A stretch of DNA of 25,672 bases from Syntrophaceae bacterium UBA6112 (GCA_002423465.1 DIWG01000041.1:7147-32818), one strand, 5' to 3'; shown: positions 14,447 to 22,722, counted from the stretch's first letter. Notes: generated by a model from the sequence alone, not told the origin. A program made the numbers and translations.

Positions 14447-16042
14447 GTGATTCGGAAAATCGCAATTCGCAACTACCGCATGTTCCGTGAGTTTGACCTT
14501 GAGTTCTTGCCCGGCATTAACATCCTCGTCGGCAAAAATGACACGGGGAAATCAACACTTATCGAAGCGATCAATCTTGCATTAACGGGCAGGGTTCAAG
14601 GACGGTCCTTAGCTCAAGAGCTTTCGCCTTATCACATAAACTTGGATGCTACCCGCGATTATGTCCAGAAGCTTCAATCGGGCGTCGAAGCAGTCTTGCC
14701 GACGATGATCATTGATCTCTTTCTCGATGATGCAGATCAGTCGGAACTACTCAGAGGCACCAACAATATTTACGGTGAAGATGCTTGCGGCGTTCGGATT
14801 CAAGCTAAATTTTCACAAGACTTTAGCGAGGAATACAAGAGCTTTATCCAGAAACCGGAAATGGTCCGGCTCGCCCCGACCGAGTACTACCGGGTTGAAT
14901 GGCTTGGATTTTCTGGGAATGCAGTGTCAGCGAGGAGTTTACCAGCGACCGTCTCAGTAATCGATCCAACGACCATCCGGCTGCTATCAGGTATTGATAA
15001 TCACTTACAAGACATCATCAGAACACATCTCGACCCGAAAGACCGCGTTGAGCTATCCCGCCAATATCGAACCATGCGTGAGGAATTTAGTGACAAGGAG
15101 GCGGTCAAGGCAATCAACAAGAAACTGCAGACCGACGAGGAGAATCTTACCGATCGAAAACTCAGTTTAGCCATTGATATTTCGCAACGCTATACGTGGG
15201 AAAGCAGTCTCATAGCTCATCTTGATGACTTGCCAATTCAACTGATAGGTAAAGGTGACCAAAATGCACTGAAGACCCTATTGGCAATCGGGCGGAAAGC
15301 TGACAACGCCAAGGTGGTCCTTATTGAAGAACCCGAGACACATCTCTCGCATTCATCACTGAGGAAGCTTCTCCACCGCATCGAGGATCGCTGCACCGGT
15401 AAACAGCTCATAATTGCCACACACAGCAACTATGTACTCAATAAGCTGGGATTAGATAATATGATCCTGCTGGGCGAAGGAGCGGCTACCAGGATCACCG
15501 ACATGCCAGCTGGCACAGTCGATTATTTTAAGAAGCTGGCTGGCTTCGATACGCTGCGACTAGTTCTCTCTGATGGTGCAATTCTTATTGAGGGACCATC
15601 CGATGAGCTGATTATCCAGCGTGCCTATAAAGATTCCAAAGGCAAACTGCCCATCGAGGACGGGATTGACGTAATCAGCGTCGGCATGTCCCACAAACGA
15701 TTTCTTGACCTCGCGATGCGGCTTAAACGGCGCGTTTGGATAGTTACCGACAACGATCATAAGACTTTGGACCAAATGAAGGAACGATTCGTAGATTACC
15801 TCGGTAACGATTTCATTTCGCTCCATGTTGGAAGTGATCCTGGCCTAAACACACTGGAACCTCAGATTGTGGCGGCCAACAGTTTGGAGACCCTGAATAC
15901 TGTTTTTGGAACCCAATACGAATCTAAGGACAAAGTTCAGGACTTCATGTTGCGAGACAAAACCGGTGCAGCATTAGCCATTTTCGAGTCCAGCACAAAA
16001 ATCGTGATACCGGAGTATCTACGTAGTGTCTTCACAGAATGA
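14447..16042 (+). CDS. OLD-family ATPase/TOPRIM nuclease (Gabija GajA-like)
   Basis: This 531-residue protein has an ABC-type ATPase followed by a TOPRIM nuclease domain. Walker A is GKNDTGKST (29-37), Walker B IEEPETHLS (from about 293), and the H-loop ATHSN follows. The TOPRIM acidic set is EGPSDE (382-387) and DND (435-437). Known class 2 OLD proteins paired with a UvrD-like helicase, as in Gabija, nick DNA when nucleotide pools fall during phage infection. The GTG at 14447 was chosen because ggaggaggg (14432-14440) stands just upstream and the conserved IRKIAIRNYR begins there; the GTG at 14429 overlaps that ribosome site. It overlaps the helicase gene by 17 bases. It is slightly shorter than typical GajA (about 580 residues), so it may be a related subfamily. 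Confidence 0.85.
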   Translation: MIRKIAIRNYRMFREFDLEFLPGINILVGKNDTGKSTLIEAINLALTGRVQGRSLAQELSPYHINLDATRDYVQKLQSGVEAVLPTMIIDLFLDDADQSELLRGTNNIYGEDACGVRIQAKFSQDFSEEYKSFIQKPEMVRLAPTEYYRVEWLGFSGNAVSARSLPATVSVIDPTTIRLLSGIDNHLQDIIRTHLDPKDRVELSRQYRTMREEFSDKEAVKAINKKLQTDEENLTDRKLSLAIDISQRYTWESSLIAHLDDLPIQLIGKGDQNALKTLLAIGRKADNAKVVLIEEPETHLSHSSLRKLLHRIEDRCTGKQLIIATHSNYVLNKLGLDNMILLGEGAATRITDMPAGTVDYFKKLAGFDTLRLVLSDGAILIEGPSDELIIQRAYKDSKGKLPIEDGIDVISVGMSHKRFLDLAMRLKRRVWIVTDNDHKTLDQMKERFVDYLGNDFISLHVGSDPGLNTLEPQIVAANSLETLNTVFGTQYESKDKVQDFMLRDKTGAALAIFESSTKIVIPEYLRSVFTE

Positions 16043-17075
16043 GAACATTGTAATCCTTGCGGCAGCTGGTTCACGAAAGACTGAGCAAGTCGTGGAGTTG
16101 GCACTGGCTGTCCCGGATGGGAGTGTGTTGATAACAACATACACCAACGAAAACCAACGGCATATTATTAGCCGTATTGAACAGAAAGCAGGCGTGATCC
16201 CATCCCATATCATGGTAATGGGCTGGTTCTCGTTTCTCATCTCGCAATGCGCAAAACCTTATCAGAGAGCCTTAACGGGTGAACCTCTACATATCAAAGG
16301 GCTTAACTTCAAAGGTTGCAGAAATCGATACACCAAGAAGTGTGATCTCAGGTATTTTCTTGATAGCAATTCAGATATATATCGGGATGGCGTATCGGAA
16401 TTTGTCGTAGCCTTGAATGAAAAAACGCAGGGAGCGGTAGTTAAGCGATTAGAAAAAATCTTTAAACATCTCTACATCGACGAGGTACAGGATCTCGTTG
16501 GATACGATCTCGAAATACTTGACCTCCTATTTCAGTCTACAATCAAAATCACTCTTGTCGGAGACCCAAGGCAGCACACTTTGTCAACTAACATAGGTCC
16601 GAAAAACAAAAAATACAGAGGAGCTGGCCTGGCAGATTGGGTCGTCAAGCGTTCGAATATCTGTACGCTCGAAACGCGGGATTGTAGCTACAGGTGCAAT
16701 CAAGCGATCTGCGATTTCGCAGATGCGATCTACCCGAATATGCCGCGTACCAAATCGGTCGATGTTGCTCTCACAGGGCACGATGGCATCTTCACGATTG
16801 CATGGGATGACGTAGAAGGCTACGTCAAGGAGCATCGCCCTGTTACGGTCCTTCGCCACGATAAAAACACGGACACCAAAGGGTTACCAGCGATGAACAT
16901 TGGGGTCGCCAAAGGAAGCACGTTTGATCGTGTGATGATTTTTCCTACGAAACCTATGCTGAGATACCTGAAGGATAGAGATGAAACAAAGCTGAAGGCA
17001 TCAGAGAGGCTTTACGTTGCTGTGACGCGAGCGAGATTCAGCGTTGCTTTCGTATTACCCAACAAAGCGAAGTAA
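16026..17075 (+). CDS. Short UvrD-like helicase (Gabija GajB-like partner)
   Basis: This 349-residue superfamily 1 helicase keeps all core motifs: the P-loop AAAGSRKT (12-19), IDEVQDL (from 151), GDPRQH, SYRCNQAICD, KGSTFDRVMIF, and YVAVTRAR near the C-terminus. The P-loop has Arg17 where the consensus has Gly (GKT becomes RKT), which could reduce or alter ATP use. It is shorter than well-studied GajB (about 490 residues), so the accessory 1B/2B subdomains are reduced. It begins with a GTG at 16026 inside the end of the OLD gene (17-base overlap), so the two are coupled. It should work with the OLD nuclease in antiphage defence; the assignment to Gabija proper is not certain. It is the last gene of the plus-strand island and converges on the radical SAM gene. 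Confidence 0.82.
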   Translation: MSSQNENIVILAAAGSRKTEQVVELALAVPDGSVLITTYTNENQRHIISRIEQKAGVIPSHIMVMGWFSFLISQCAKPYQRALTGEPLHIKGLNFKGCRNRYTKKCDLRYFLDSNSDIYRDGVSEFVVALNEKTQGAVVKRLEKIFKHLYIDEVQDLVGYDLEILDLLFQSTIKITLVGDPRQHTLSTNIGPKNKKYRGAGLADWVVKRSNICTLETRDCSYRCNQAICDFADAIYPNMPRTKSVDVALTGHDGIFTIAWDDVEGYVKEHRPVTVLRHDKNTDTKGLPAMNIGVAKGSTFDRVMIFPTKPMLRYLKDRDETKLKASERLYVAVTRARFSVAFVLPNKAK

Positions 17076-17111
17076 TGCGCACTGACCTATACTGGTTTTC
17101 TCAAACACGAC

Positions 17112-17165
17112 CCCTCTTTCAGCTTCCCAAGCCTACCACCATCGAGTTCATGTCCCTCTTTCAGC
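17112..17165. repeat. 12-base direct repeat at the island's right edge
   Basis: The string ccctctttcagc occurs at 17112-17123 and again at 17154-17165. The second copy covers the stop codon of the minus-strand radical SAM gene. It lies in the 85-base gap between the plus-strand defence genes and the minus-strand block, where an insertion boundary would be expected. No matching copy was noticed at the left end of the island, so its meaning is open. Confidence 0.4.
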
Positions 17166-18414
17166 AATTCATTCTGTGCCCCACATTGGCAATGAGCCGG
17201 GTGATAGTGGCCACGGCGTTGGGCTGCTTGAAGGCTCGATAGACGATCTCCATCATCCGGTAATAATCTTTTGTGAACCGGTTGTAGCCCGCCTGGAGCT
17301 GCACGGCTGTCATGTTCATCGGCCTTACGATCACCGAGCCGCCCGTGTACTGCGTGTAGTCGGTGCAGATGATCCGCCCCTCCCTCTCAAATTTCCTGTA
17401 GAACTCGGTCCCCGGATAGGGAATCAGGATGTTGACGGCGACGCTGTCGATCTTCACCCTTTTCAGGGCCTCGATGGTCCGGTCGAACACGTCCGGCGTG
17501 TCGGTGTCGAATCCGAAGATGATCCCCCCGTCCACCAGGATGCCGCGATCGTGGAACCGCGCGATGTTGTCCTTGAGGCGTTCGACCTTGTTGAAACCCT
17601 TGTTTGCTTCGGAAAGGGCCGCCGCTGAGACAGACTCCACCCCCACGAAAACGCCGAGACAGCCCGCCTTGGCGGCCAGGGAAAGCAACTCCTCGTTTTC
17701 TGCGAGCAGCACATGGGACTGCATGAAGAACTTCTTCCCATGGGGGATCATCGCCGTGAACAGCGATTTTGCGAACACCTCGTCGGCCGCAAGGTTATCG
17801 TCCAGGAATGCGATGATCCTGTCGCCTGCCCGCTCGAAATCAGCGATGACGTGATCGATGGGTCGCGTCCGGAAGCCCAGACCGTGGACATATCGTGTGG
17901 AACAGAACGAACAGGCATGGGTGCAGCCCCGTGTCGCCTCGATTGGATAAAGCGGAAAGTATCGGGAGGCATCGAGCAAATCCAGCCTGGGCGGTTTCAG
18001 CTTGGCCAGATCGACCGCCCTTTCGGCTTGGTAGATCCCCCCCATCCTCCCGGCCGCGGCATCGGCAACGACTTGTGGCCACACATCATCGGCCTCGCCC
18101 ACTACCACTGCATCGGCATGTTGAAGCCCCTCCTCCGGCATGACGGAGGCGTGCATCCCGCCCAGAACCACGGGGACGTGCCGCTGCCGGTAATAATCGG
18201 CGATCTCGTAGGCGCGGTAGGCCCTGAACACCTCGAATGAGATCCCCACGAGATCGGGATGGTCGTCCAAGCGGATCTTCTTGACCCTTTCGTCTTCGAT
18301 AGTGATCTCGTGCCCTTCGGGCGTGGCCGCCGCCACCGCCGGCAGGGAAAGGGTCATGATCTGTGACCACTTTGAACGGGAACGGACCGCCGCGGATATG
18401 AGCTTTATCTTCAT
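17161..18414 (-). CDS. Radical SAM protein with B12-binding-like N-terminal domain
   Basis: This 417-residue protein has a Rossmann-like domain of the cobalamin-binding kind (residues about 1-125, with VGISFEVFRAY and VVLGGMHASVMPEE). A radical SAM barrel follows with the iron-sulfur motif GCTHACSFC (Cys164, Cys168, Cys171). The classic DxHxxG cobalamin ligand is not evident, so B12 use is uncertain. GVESVS and the FGFDTDT segment are typical of the barrel. The ATG at 18414 has a gaggtg ribosome site overlapping the cyclopropane synthase stop, and the gap is only nine bases, so the genes are coupled. A role in a lipid modification linked to the synthase is suggested by context only. Confidence 0.83.
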   Translation of the reverse strand: MKIKLISAAVRSRSKWSQIMTLSLPAVAAATPEGHEITIEDERVKKIRLDDHPDLVGISFEVFRAYRAYEIADYYRQRHVPVVLGGMHASVMPEEGLQHADAVVVGEADDVWPQVVADAAAGRMGGIYQAERAVDLAKLKPPRLDLLDASRYFPLYPIEATRGCTHACSFCSTRYVHGLGFRTRPIDHVIADFERAGDRIIAFLDDNLAADEVFAKSLFTAMIPHGKKFFMQSHVLLAENEELLSLAAKAGCLGVFVGVESVSAAALSEANKGFNKVERLKDNIARFHDRGILVDGGIIFGFDTDTPDVFDRTIEALKRVKIDSVAVNILIPYPGTEFYRKFEREGRIICTDYTQYTGGSVIVRPMNMTAVQLQAGYNRFTKDYYRMMEIVYRAFKQPNAVATITRLIANVGHRMNC

Positions 18415-18423
18415 GATCGCACC

Positions 18424-19539
18424 TCACCGAATGGTTTCATAGCCTCCGGGGACGCCATGCTTTGAGAAGACGATTTGCCAAAGCTGAACGTGCCGGGCGC
18501 GAAAGGCCCCGGCATAGGATAGAAGGTAGTATTCCCACATCCGCTTGAAAATCCGGTCATACCTGCCGGCGAGACCGGCCCATGCCTTTTGAAAACGGTC
18601 ATTCCAGGCGAGCAGTGTTTTTTCATAGTGAAGTCCGAGATTGTGGATGTCCTCAATCACAAAGAGACCCTCCGCGGCCCTGCAAATCTCGGCCATGCTC
18701 GGCAGCGACCCGTCCGGAAAGATATACCGGTCAACCCAGGGATTCACGCTGTCGCGGGGAGTATTGCAGCCGATGGTATGGAGCAGGAATATCCCTTCCT
18801 CCTTCATGCAACGATGGACGACTTTCATAAACGTCTCGTAGTTTTTCTTCCCGACGTGTTCGAACATCCCGACGGAAACGATCTTGCCGAAGCTTCCTTC
18901 GATCTGCCGGTAATCCGCGCGGAGGATCTTCACCGGCAGATTTTTGCAGTACTCGCGGGCATAGCGGATCTGCTCTTCGGAGATGTTGACGCCCGTCACC
19001 GCACAACCATAGTACTCGGCGGCATAGCGGGCATAGCCACCCCAGCCGCAACCGATGTCCAAGACCTGATCCTTGGCCTGCAGATCGATTTTCCGGCAGA
19101 TCAGGTCGAGCTTTTTCCGCTGGGCTTCCGCCAGATCGTCCGTACCCTGAAAATAGGCGCAACTGTACTGATTGCAGGGGTCCAAGAAGGAAAAGAAAAG
19201 ATCGTTTCCCAGATCATAGTGCCGCCGGGCAGCGATCGTCGCCCGGGCCGGCATCTGGAGATTGCAGATCCAGGCGAAGAGCCCAAACAAAAGCACCCGG
19301 AGATTCCCCCTGATTTTCTCTCCCAGGTTTCCCTTGAGAAGACGGCAGATGAATTCATCGATCCGGACGCAGTCCCACCAACCCTCCATATAGGATTCCC
19401 CGAGCCCGAGGCTTCCGTCTTTCAGCACACGGGCATAGAATCTCTCATTCCGGACCTGGATGTCCCAGGGATCGTGGCCGTCGATCCGGACGCCGGCAGT
19501 GGAAAGCAATTGCTCGACGATCTTTCGGTGATTTTCCAT
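18424..19539 (-). CDS. cfa: Cyclopropane-fatty-acyl-phospholipid synthase
   Basis: This 371-residue enzyme adds a methylene from S-adenosylmethionine across the double bond of unsaturated acyl chains in membrane phospholipids. The N-terminal part reads like the E. coli enzyme (VLKDGSLGLGESYMEGWWDC). The SAM site is VLDIGCGWGGYARYAAEYYG, and QYSCAYF carries the conserved active-site Cys of the family. Length is close to E. coli Cfa (382). The start at 19539 (MENHRKIVEQLL) was chosen because it has gaggcgag just upstream and aligns with the family. An upstream ATG at 19626 would add 29 unconserved residues and overlap the previous gene. It lies between the phosphoesterase (58-base gap) and the radical SAM gene in a likely membrane or stress operon. 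Confidence 0.93.
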   Translation of the reverse strand: MENHRKIVEQLLSTAGVRIDGHDPWDIQVRNERFYARVLKDGSLGLGESYMEGWWDCVRIDEFICRLLKGNLGEKIRGNLRVLLFGLFAWICNLQMPARATIAARRHYDLGNDLFFSFLDPCNQYSCAYFQGTDDLAEAQRKKLDLICRKIDLQAKDQVLDIGCGWGGYARYAAEYYGCAVTGVNISEEQIRYAREYCKNLPVKILRADYRQIEGSFGKIVSVGMFEHVGKKNYETFMKVVHRCMKEEGIFLLHTIGCNTPRDSVNPWVDRYIFPDGSLPSMAEICRAAEGLFVIEDIHNLGLHYEKTLLAWNDRFQKAWAGLAGRYDRIFKRMWEYYLLSYAGAFRARHVQLWQIVFSKHGVPGGYETIR

Positions 19540-19597
19540 ATCTCGCCTCGATGGGATGGTCTTTGTTATATTTGCTTGAGTGTCGCCCGGCTGATTT

Positions 19598-20542
19598 TCA
19601 TCGACCTTCCAGCTCAGTCTCTTCAAGTACCGACCTTTGGATGGTCAATGCATGCCCCTCCGTGGCCTGGCCCCACTTGACCAACCTGAGACACGGGCCG
19701 TTCTCGAACGTGATCTCGATTCCGGTGATGCAGAGCGGATGAACGCAGGAACCGGTGTTGTAGTAGCTTTCGTCGGGCTGATGATTGATCTTGATGCCGT
19801 CGGTCTTGACCTTGGATTCCAGGTAGCGCTGTTCCGTCAACGAAAGGTTTTCAAAGACTGCCCGGTGGGTGTGACCGGCGATGATGGCGGCAATGCCCCG
19901 GTTGTTGTCGTTCGCCCATTCGTGAAGGCGCTTGTCCACTTCATTACAGAGGCCAGGATTGAGGGCGGCCCGGGTCGGGTCCTTGATGCCACACCGTTGG
20001 AGATCCGGCCAGAAATGATGGACGAAGAACTTGCTCACAGCCGCGGCCTCCCCGCTGCACTTCGGGTCCGCCTGGTGTCCGTGGATGAGCAGGATGGCAC
20101 CGACGGCCGCAACACCGCCACCCTTCCGCAGCCCCGTCTCCAGGATGATCCCCTCGTGGACTTCGATGCCAGGAAATAGCATGCGGTAGACAACCTCGTT
20201 ATCCTTCCAGTAGAGGTCATGGTTTCCCCACACCTTCAGGTACCGGGTCTTCTCCGGGTCCGGATTGTGGAATTTTGCAAGGAGCTCATAGACCGGCGTG
20301 TGGGTGATATAGATCTGATCGAAGTTGTCGTTCTCCCAGAGCTCCTCGGCGTCGCCAAGCTCGATGTAGGTGAAGCCGTTTTCGAGGTAGTGTTCCAGGG
20401 CGCAGCGATAGATCAGAGAGTTCTGCGCAAAGTCGTCGGCCCCGGATCCGTCCCCCCGGTGCATGTCGGACATGCAGACGAGTTTCATGCGGGGCGCCAG
20501 GTTCAGACGACGGACGCGTTCAAGCTTGGGAAGGGTTGCCAT
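19598..20542 (-). CDS. Calcineurin-like metallophosphoesterase
   Basis: This 314-residue protein carries the binuclear metallophosphoesterase motifs in order: SDMHRG, ELGDAEELWE, VWGNHD, LLIHGHQ, and AGHTHR. The last part (YYNTGSCVHP) is typical of the C-terminal sheet. The substrate is unknown; relatives include UDP-diacylglucosamine hydrolases and nucleotide phosphatases. No signal peptide or membrane segment was seen. The ATG at 20542 follows ggaggtag at a good distance and comes three bases after the MBL hydrolase stop, so the two share a message. Placement in front of a membrane-lipid enzyme hints at a role in lipid or envelope turnover, but this is weak. Confidence 0.85.
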   Translation of the reverse strand: MATLPKLERVRRLNLAPRMKLVCMSDMHRGDGSGADDFAQNSLIYRCALEHYLENGFTYIELGDAEELWENDNFDQIYITHTPVYELLAKFHNPDPEKTRYLKVWGNHDLYWKDNEVVYRMLFPGIEVHEGIILETGLRKGGGVAAVGAILLIHGHQADPKCSGEAAAVSKFFVHHFWPDLQRCGIKDPTRAALNPGLCNEVDKRLHEWANDNNRGIAAIIAGHTHRAVFENLSLTEQRYLESKVKTDGIKINHQPDESYYNTGSCVHPLCITGIEITFENGPCLRLVKWGQATEGHALTIQRSVLEETELEGR

Positions 20543-20545
20543 CTT

Positions 20546-21415
20546 CTACCTCCTCCATTTCCACCGGGGACTTCTCCCGGACCCGCCCCCACGCAATCCA
20601 TTCAGGGGCTCAGCAAAACTAATTCTGCGAGTACCACCTTGCTCGCTGGGCGCTCCGAAGCAATCGACCTTCCGGAAGACGTCCTCGGCAGACCAGATCA
20701 CAGGCCCATGACCCGGAAAAATGATCCGGACGCGGATCGTTTCCGTCAGTGTCGCGAAGCTCCTCCGGATCCGGTCATCATCCCAGCAGAAACTGTTCAC
20801 GTATCCCCGGCCGTCCTTCCGGCCCAGGATCAGGTCGCCGGTGATGAGTTCCCCCGAGGCCTCGTTGTAGAAAACCACCGACTCCTCGGTATGGCCAGGC
20901 GCGGCGATCACCTCCCAACCGCCGAAGCCGATCCGGGAACGGGGCAGACGATTCCCTTCGAGAAACTGGATCCGGTCTGCATAGGGCACGTACTGGCGAT
21001 CCCGGAAGAAAGGCAGGGGCACCCCGGCCGGCCCGTCGAAAGCCAGATCGGACCATTTCCGGATGCCGAATGCACCGCCGAGCAGTGTGGGCAAGAGACC
21101 GGTGACCCAGTTCCGCATGGGGGAGAGCGGCCGACCCGCCTTCAGGTAGGCCTTCACAAGGGGATGGAACAGGACCGTCGTCTTCGGGGAACATTTCGAG
21201 AGCAATGCTGCGATCCCACCGATATGGTCAATGTGAAAATGGGTGGCGGCGATGATCCGGATCGCCATGAGAGAACGCTTTATCGTGTGGACACAAAAAT
21301 CCTCAACAGCCTGGGCGGCGCCGACGCTGCCCACATCGACAACCATCAGGCCATCTTTCTCATCCGATATGAGGTACGTCTGAGCAATTCCGCTGCCTGG
21401 AATTGGATGAACCAT
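20546..21415 (-). CDS. Metallo-beta-lactamase-fold hydrolase (glyoxalase II-like)
   Basis: This protein of about 289 residues has the full MBL metal set: THFHIDHIGG, APGHTEES, TGDLILG, and FPGHG. It belongs to the general hydrolase branch and not to the ComEC-like branch represented at 10190. The substrate is unknown. Two ATGs are possible: 21427 with a poorly spaced gaggg, or 21415 with ggagggc five bases before it; the second is preferred. The C-terminus past residue 265 is glycine- and arginine-rich and poorly conserved in appearance. It is the first gene of the likely operon MBL, phosphoesterase, cfa, radical SAM. Confidence 0.85.
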   Translation of the reverse strand: MVHPIPGSGIAQTYLISDEKDGLMVVDVGSVGAAQAVEDFCVHTIKRSLMAIRIIAATHFHIDHIGGIAALLSKCSPKTTVLFHPLVKAYLKAGRPLSPMRNWVTGLLPTLLGGAFGIRKWSDLAFDGPAGVPLPFFRDRQYVPYADRIQFLEGNRLPRSRIGFGGWEVIAAPGHTEESVVFYNEASGELITGDLILGRKDGRGYVNSFCWDDDRIRRSFATLTETIRVRIIFPGHGPVIWSAEDVFRKVDCFGAPSEQGGTRRISFAEPLNGLRGGGSGRSPRWKWRR

Positions 21416-21541
21416 GTTGCCCTCCATCGCCCTCGGGACTCTTTATTTCCCCTCTGAGCAACCATTTAACCCATCATCTCTCTCAAAATGCGGGATTTCC
21501 CCTCACGAATTCCCGTCCGACGCCAATCGATTTTGTTTGCG

Positions 21542-21567
21542 CCCCCCACCCCCTACCCCCTCCCCCC
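21542..21567 (-). other. Potential G-quadruplex on the minus strand
   Basis: The plus strand reads C6-A-C5-TA-C5-T-C6, so the minus strand has four G-runs of five or six with loops of one, two and one bases. This is a strong quadruplex-type pattern. It lies between the small PLD nuclease gene and the MBL operon and would be in the untranslated RNA of minus-strand transcripts. A second, weaker C-run cluster lies near 22138-22168, in front of the PLD gene. Confidence 0.6.
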
Positions 21568-21603
21568 GAATTTCCTCATTTCCGAACAGGGGCCCTGCTG
21601 GCG

Positions 21604-22077
21604 TCATTTGGCCTCGGCCGGGGCGGGAAGAACGGCCAGGTTCCAGAGGCGTTCGAACTCGGCGGCAAAAGATTGGAGCAGTGTCTGGTTGTTCGTAAAG
21701 ATGGCCGCTTCGTGGTTGCGGAATTCCGATTCGTTCGTGAAGTTGTAGCTGCCGGTCATGAGGATCTTGCCGTCGATGAGAATGAACTTGTGGTGCATGT
21801 TGCCGCGTTTCATCTCGATAAACCGGACATCGATCCCCTCGCCAGCGAGCCACTCATCGATGGAGTAAGCCTTCCGGGCGTTGTCCCGATCCAGGAGGAC
21901 CCGAATCTTGACACCGCGCTTGAGGGCTGCGGAAAGAGCTTGACCAAGGTATTTCGATGAGAAGGCGTAGGCGGCGGCGGTGATCTCTTTCTTTGCCACC
22001 TTGATCAGCCGGGCAAGTTCATTCGATGTTCCGCCCTTCGGCGAAAAGATCACCCTTGTTCCTGGGATGCTAACCAT
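21604..22077 (-). CDS. Small phospholipase-D-family nuclease (Nuc-like)
   Basis: This 157-residue protein contains a single HKD motif (HHKFILIDGKILMTGS, His95, Lys97, Asp102) followed by YNFTNESE, the pattern of Nuc/EDTA-resistant endonucleases that work as dimers. No signal peptide was seen, unlike plasmid-borne Nuc proteins that are exported, so it is likely cytoplasmic. The ATG at 22077 is preceded by gagga at very short spacing. It stands alone between the HU gene and the MBL operon and may act in DNA turnover or defence; no partner gene is evident. Confidence 0.85.
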   Translation of the reverse strand: MVSIPGTRVIFSPKGGTSNELARLIKVAKKEITAAAYAFSSKYLGQALSAALKRGVKIRVLLDRDNARKAYSIDEWLAGEGIDVRFIEMKRGNMHHKFILIDGKILMTGSYNFTNESEFRNHEAAIFTNNQTLLQSFAAEFERLWNLAVLPAPAEAK

Positions 22078-22175
22078 TCCTCATTCCCCCTTCCTGCGCA
22101 ATTGATCTTGGCCTGGTGGCACTTTTTGGGTTTGGGCCCCCCTACCCCCCAAACGGCACCCCTGAAAAAGGGAAG

Positions 22176-22209
22176 CGCCCGCCACACCCGGACTGCGATG
22201 TGGCGGGCG
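22176..22209 (-). terminator. Rho-independent terminator of the HU gene
   Basis: A perfect 11-bp GC-rich stem (22176-22186 with 22199-22209) closes a 12-base loop. Read on the minus strand it is followed by cttcccttttt. It stands about 70 bases after the HU stop codon in the right orientation. Confidence 0.7.
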
Positions 22210-22278
22210 GAGTAATAGGCGGCGTGCTGGACCGTGAGGGAAGAACTGCGGGGAGGTGGCCCGGCACGCCCCTCGGTC

Positions 22279-22647
22279 TTACTTCTTCTTCCCCTTGGCC
22301 TTGGCCACCACCTTGGCTTTCGGGACATCCTTGGGCGCGGGGACCTTGCCCTTTGGCTTCATCCCCTCTTTCCAGCTATTGGAGACCTTGAAGCCCATCC
22401 GGTAGCCCGCGGGGATGGTGATCGGTTCCTGGGTCTTGGGGTTGATCCCCTGCCGCTCCTTCGTCTTCTTGACGGTGAAGGTCCCGAAGTTGACCAGTTG
22501 GAGCTTCCCCGACTGCTTCAGGATGGAGAAAATCCCCTCCAGGACGGCGTTGACCATCTTCTTGGCGTTCTCCTTGGTCAGCTCCGCGGCCCCGGCCACG
22601 TTGCCGATCAAATCGTTCCTCCCGACTCTGCTTGTCGATTTTGCCAT
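22279..22647 (-). CDS. HU-family DNA-binding protein with lysine-rich tail
   Basis: This 122-residue protein is an HU/IHF-type nucleoid protein. Residues about 8-92 cover the helical dimer body (NDLIGNVAGAAELTKENAKK), the beta-arm (NPKTQEPITIPAGY) and the closing helix (FKVSNSWKEG). Standard HU has about 90 residues; the additional 28 or so are Lys/Pro/Ala rich (KPKGKVPAPKD, then KAKGKKK) and recall histone-H1-like tails of some bacterial HU proteins. A strong aaggagg ribosome site precedes the ATG. It has its own terminator and is probably expressed alone. It should bind and bend DNA without strong sequence preference, with the tail adding non-specific affinity. Confidence 0.93.
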   Translation of the reverse strand: MAKSTSRVGRNDLIGNVAGAAELTKENAKKMVNAVLEGIFSILKQSGKLQLVNFGTFTVKKTKERQGINPKTQEPITIPAGYRMGFKVSNSWKEGMKPKGKVPAPKDVPKAKVVAKAKGKKK

Positions 22648-22722
22648 GGTTTGGTACCTCCTTTTTGGTTTAGGGTTGGACTATCCTCACGACCACGAGA
22701 TAGATCCCGTAGCCGACCGATG

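Noticed and set aside
17076..17160. tRNA or integrase attachment site at the island border
   Set aside because: No tRNA-like fold or integrase gene is visible; only a short direct repeat was found and is listed separately.
18589..19680. Plus-strand open frame of 363 codons over the cyclopropane synthase
   Set aside because: The minus-strand gene is a clear full-length Cfa homologue.
20219..21457. Plus-strand open frame of 412 codons over the MBL hydrolase
   Set aside because: The minus strand encodes an MBL protein with all metal motifs in the same place, with ribosome site and operon context.
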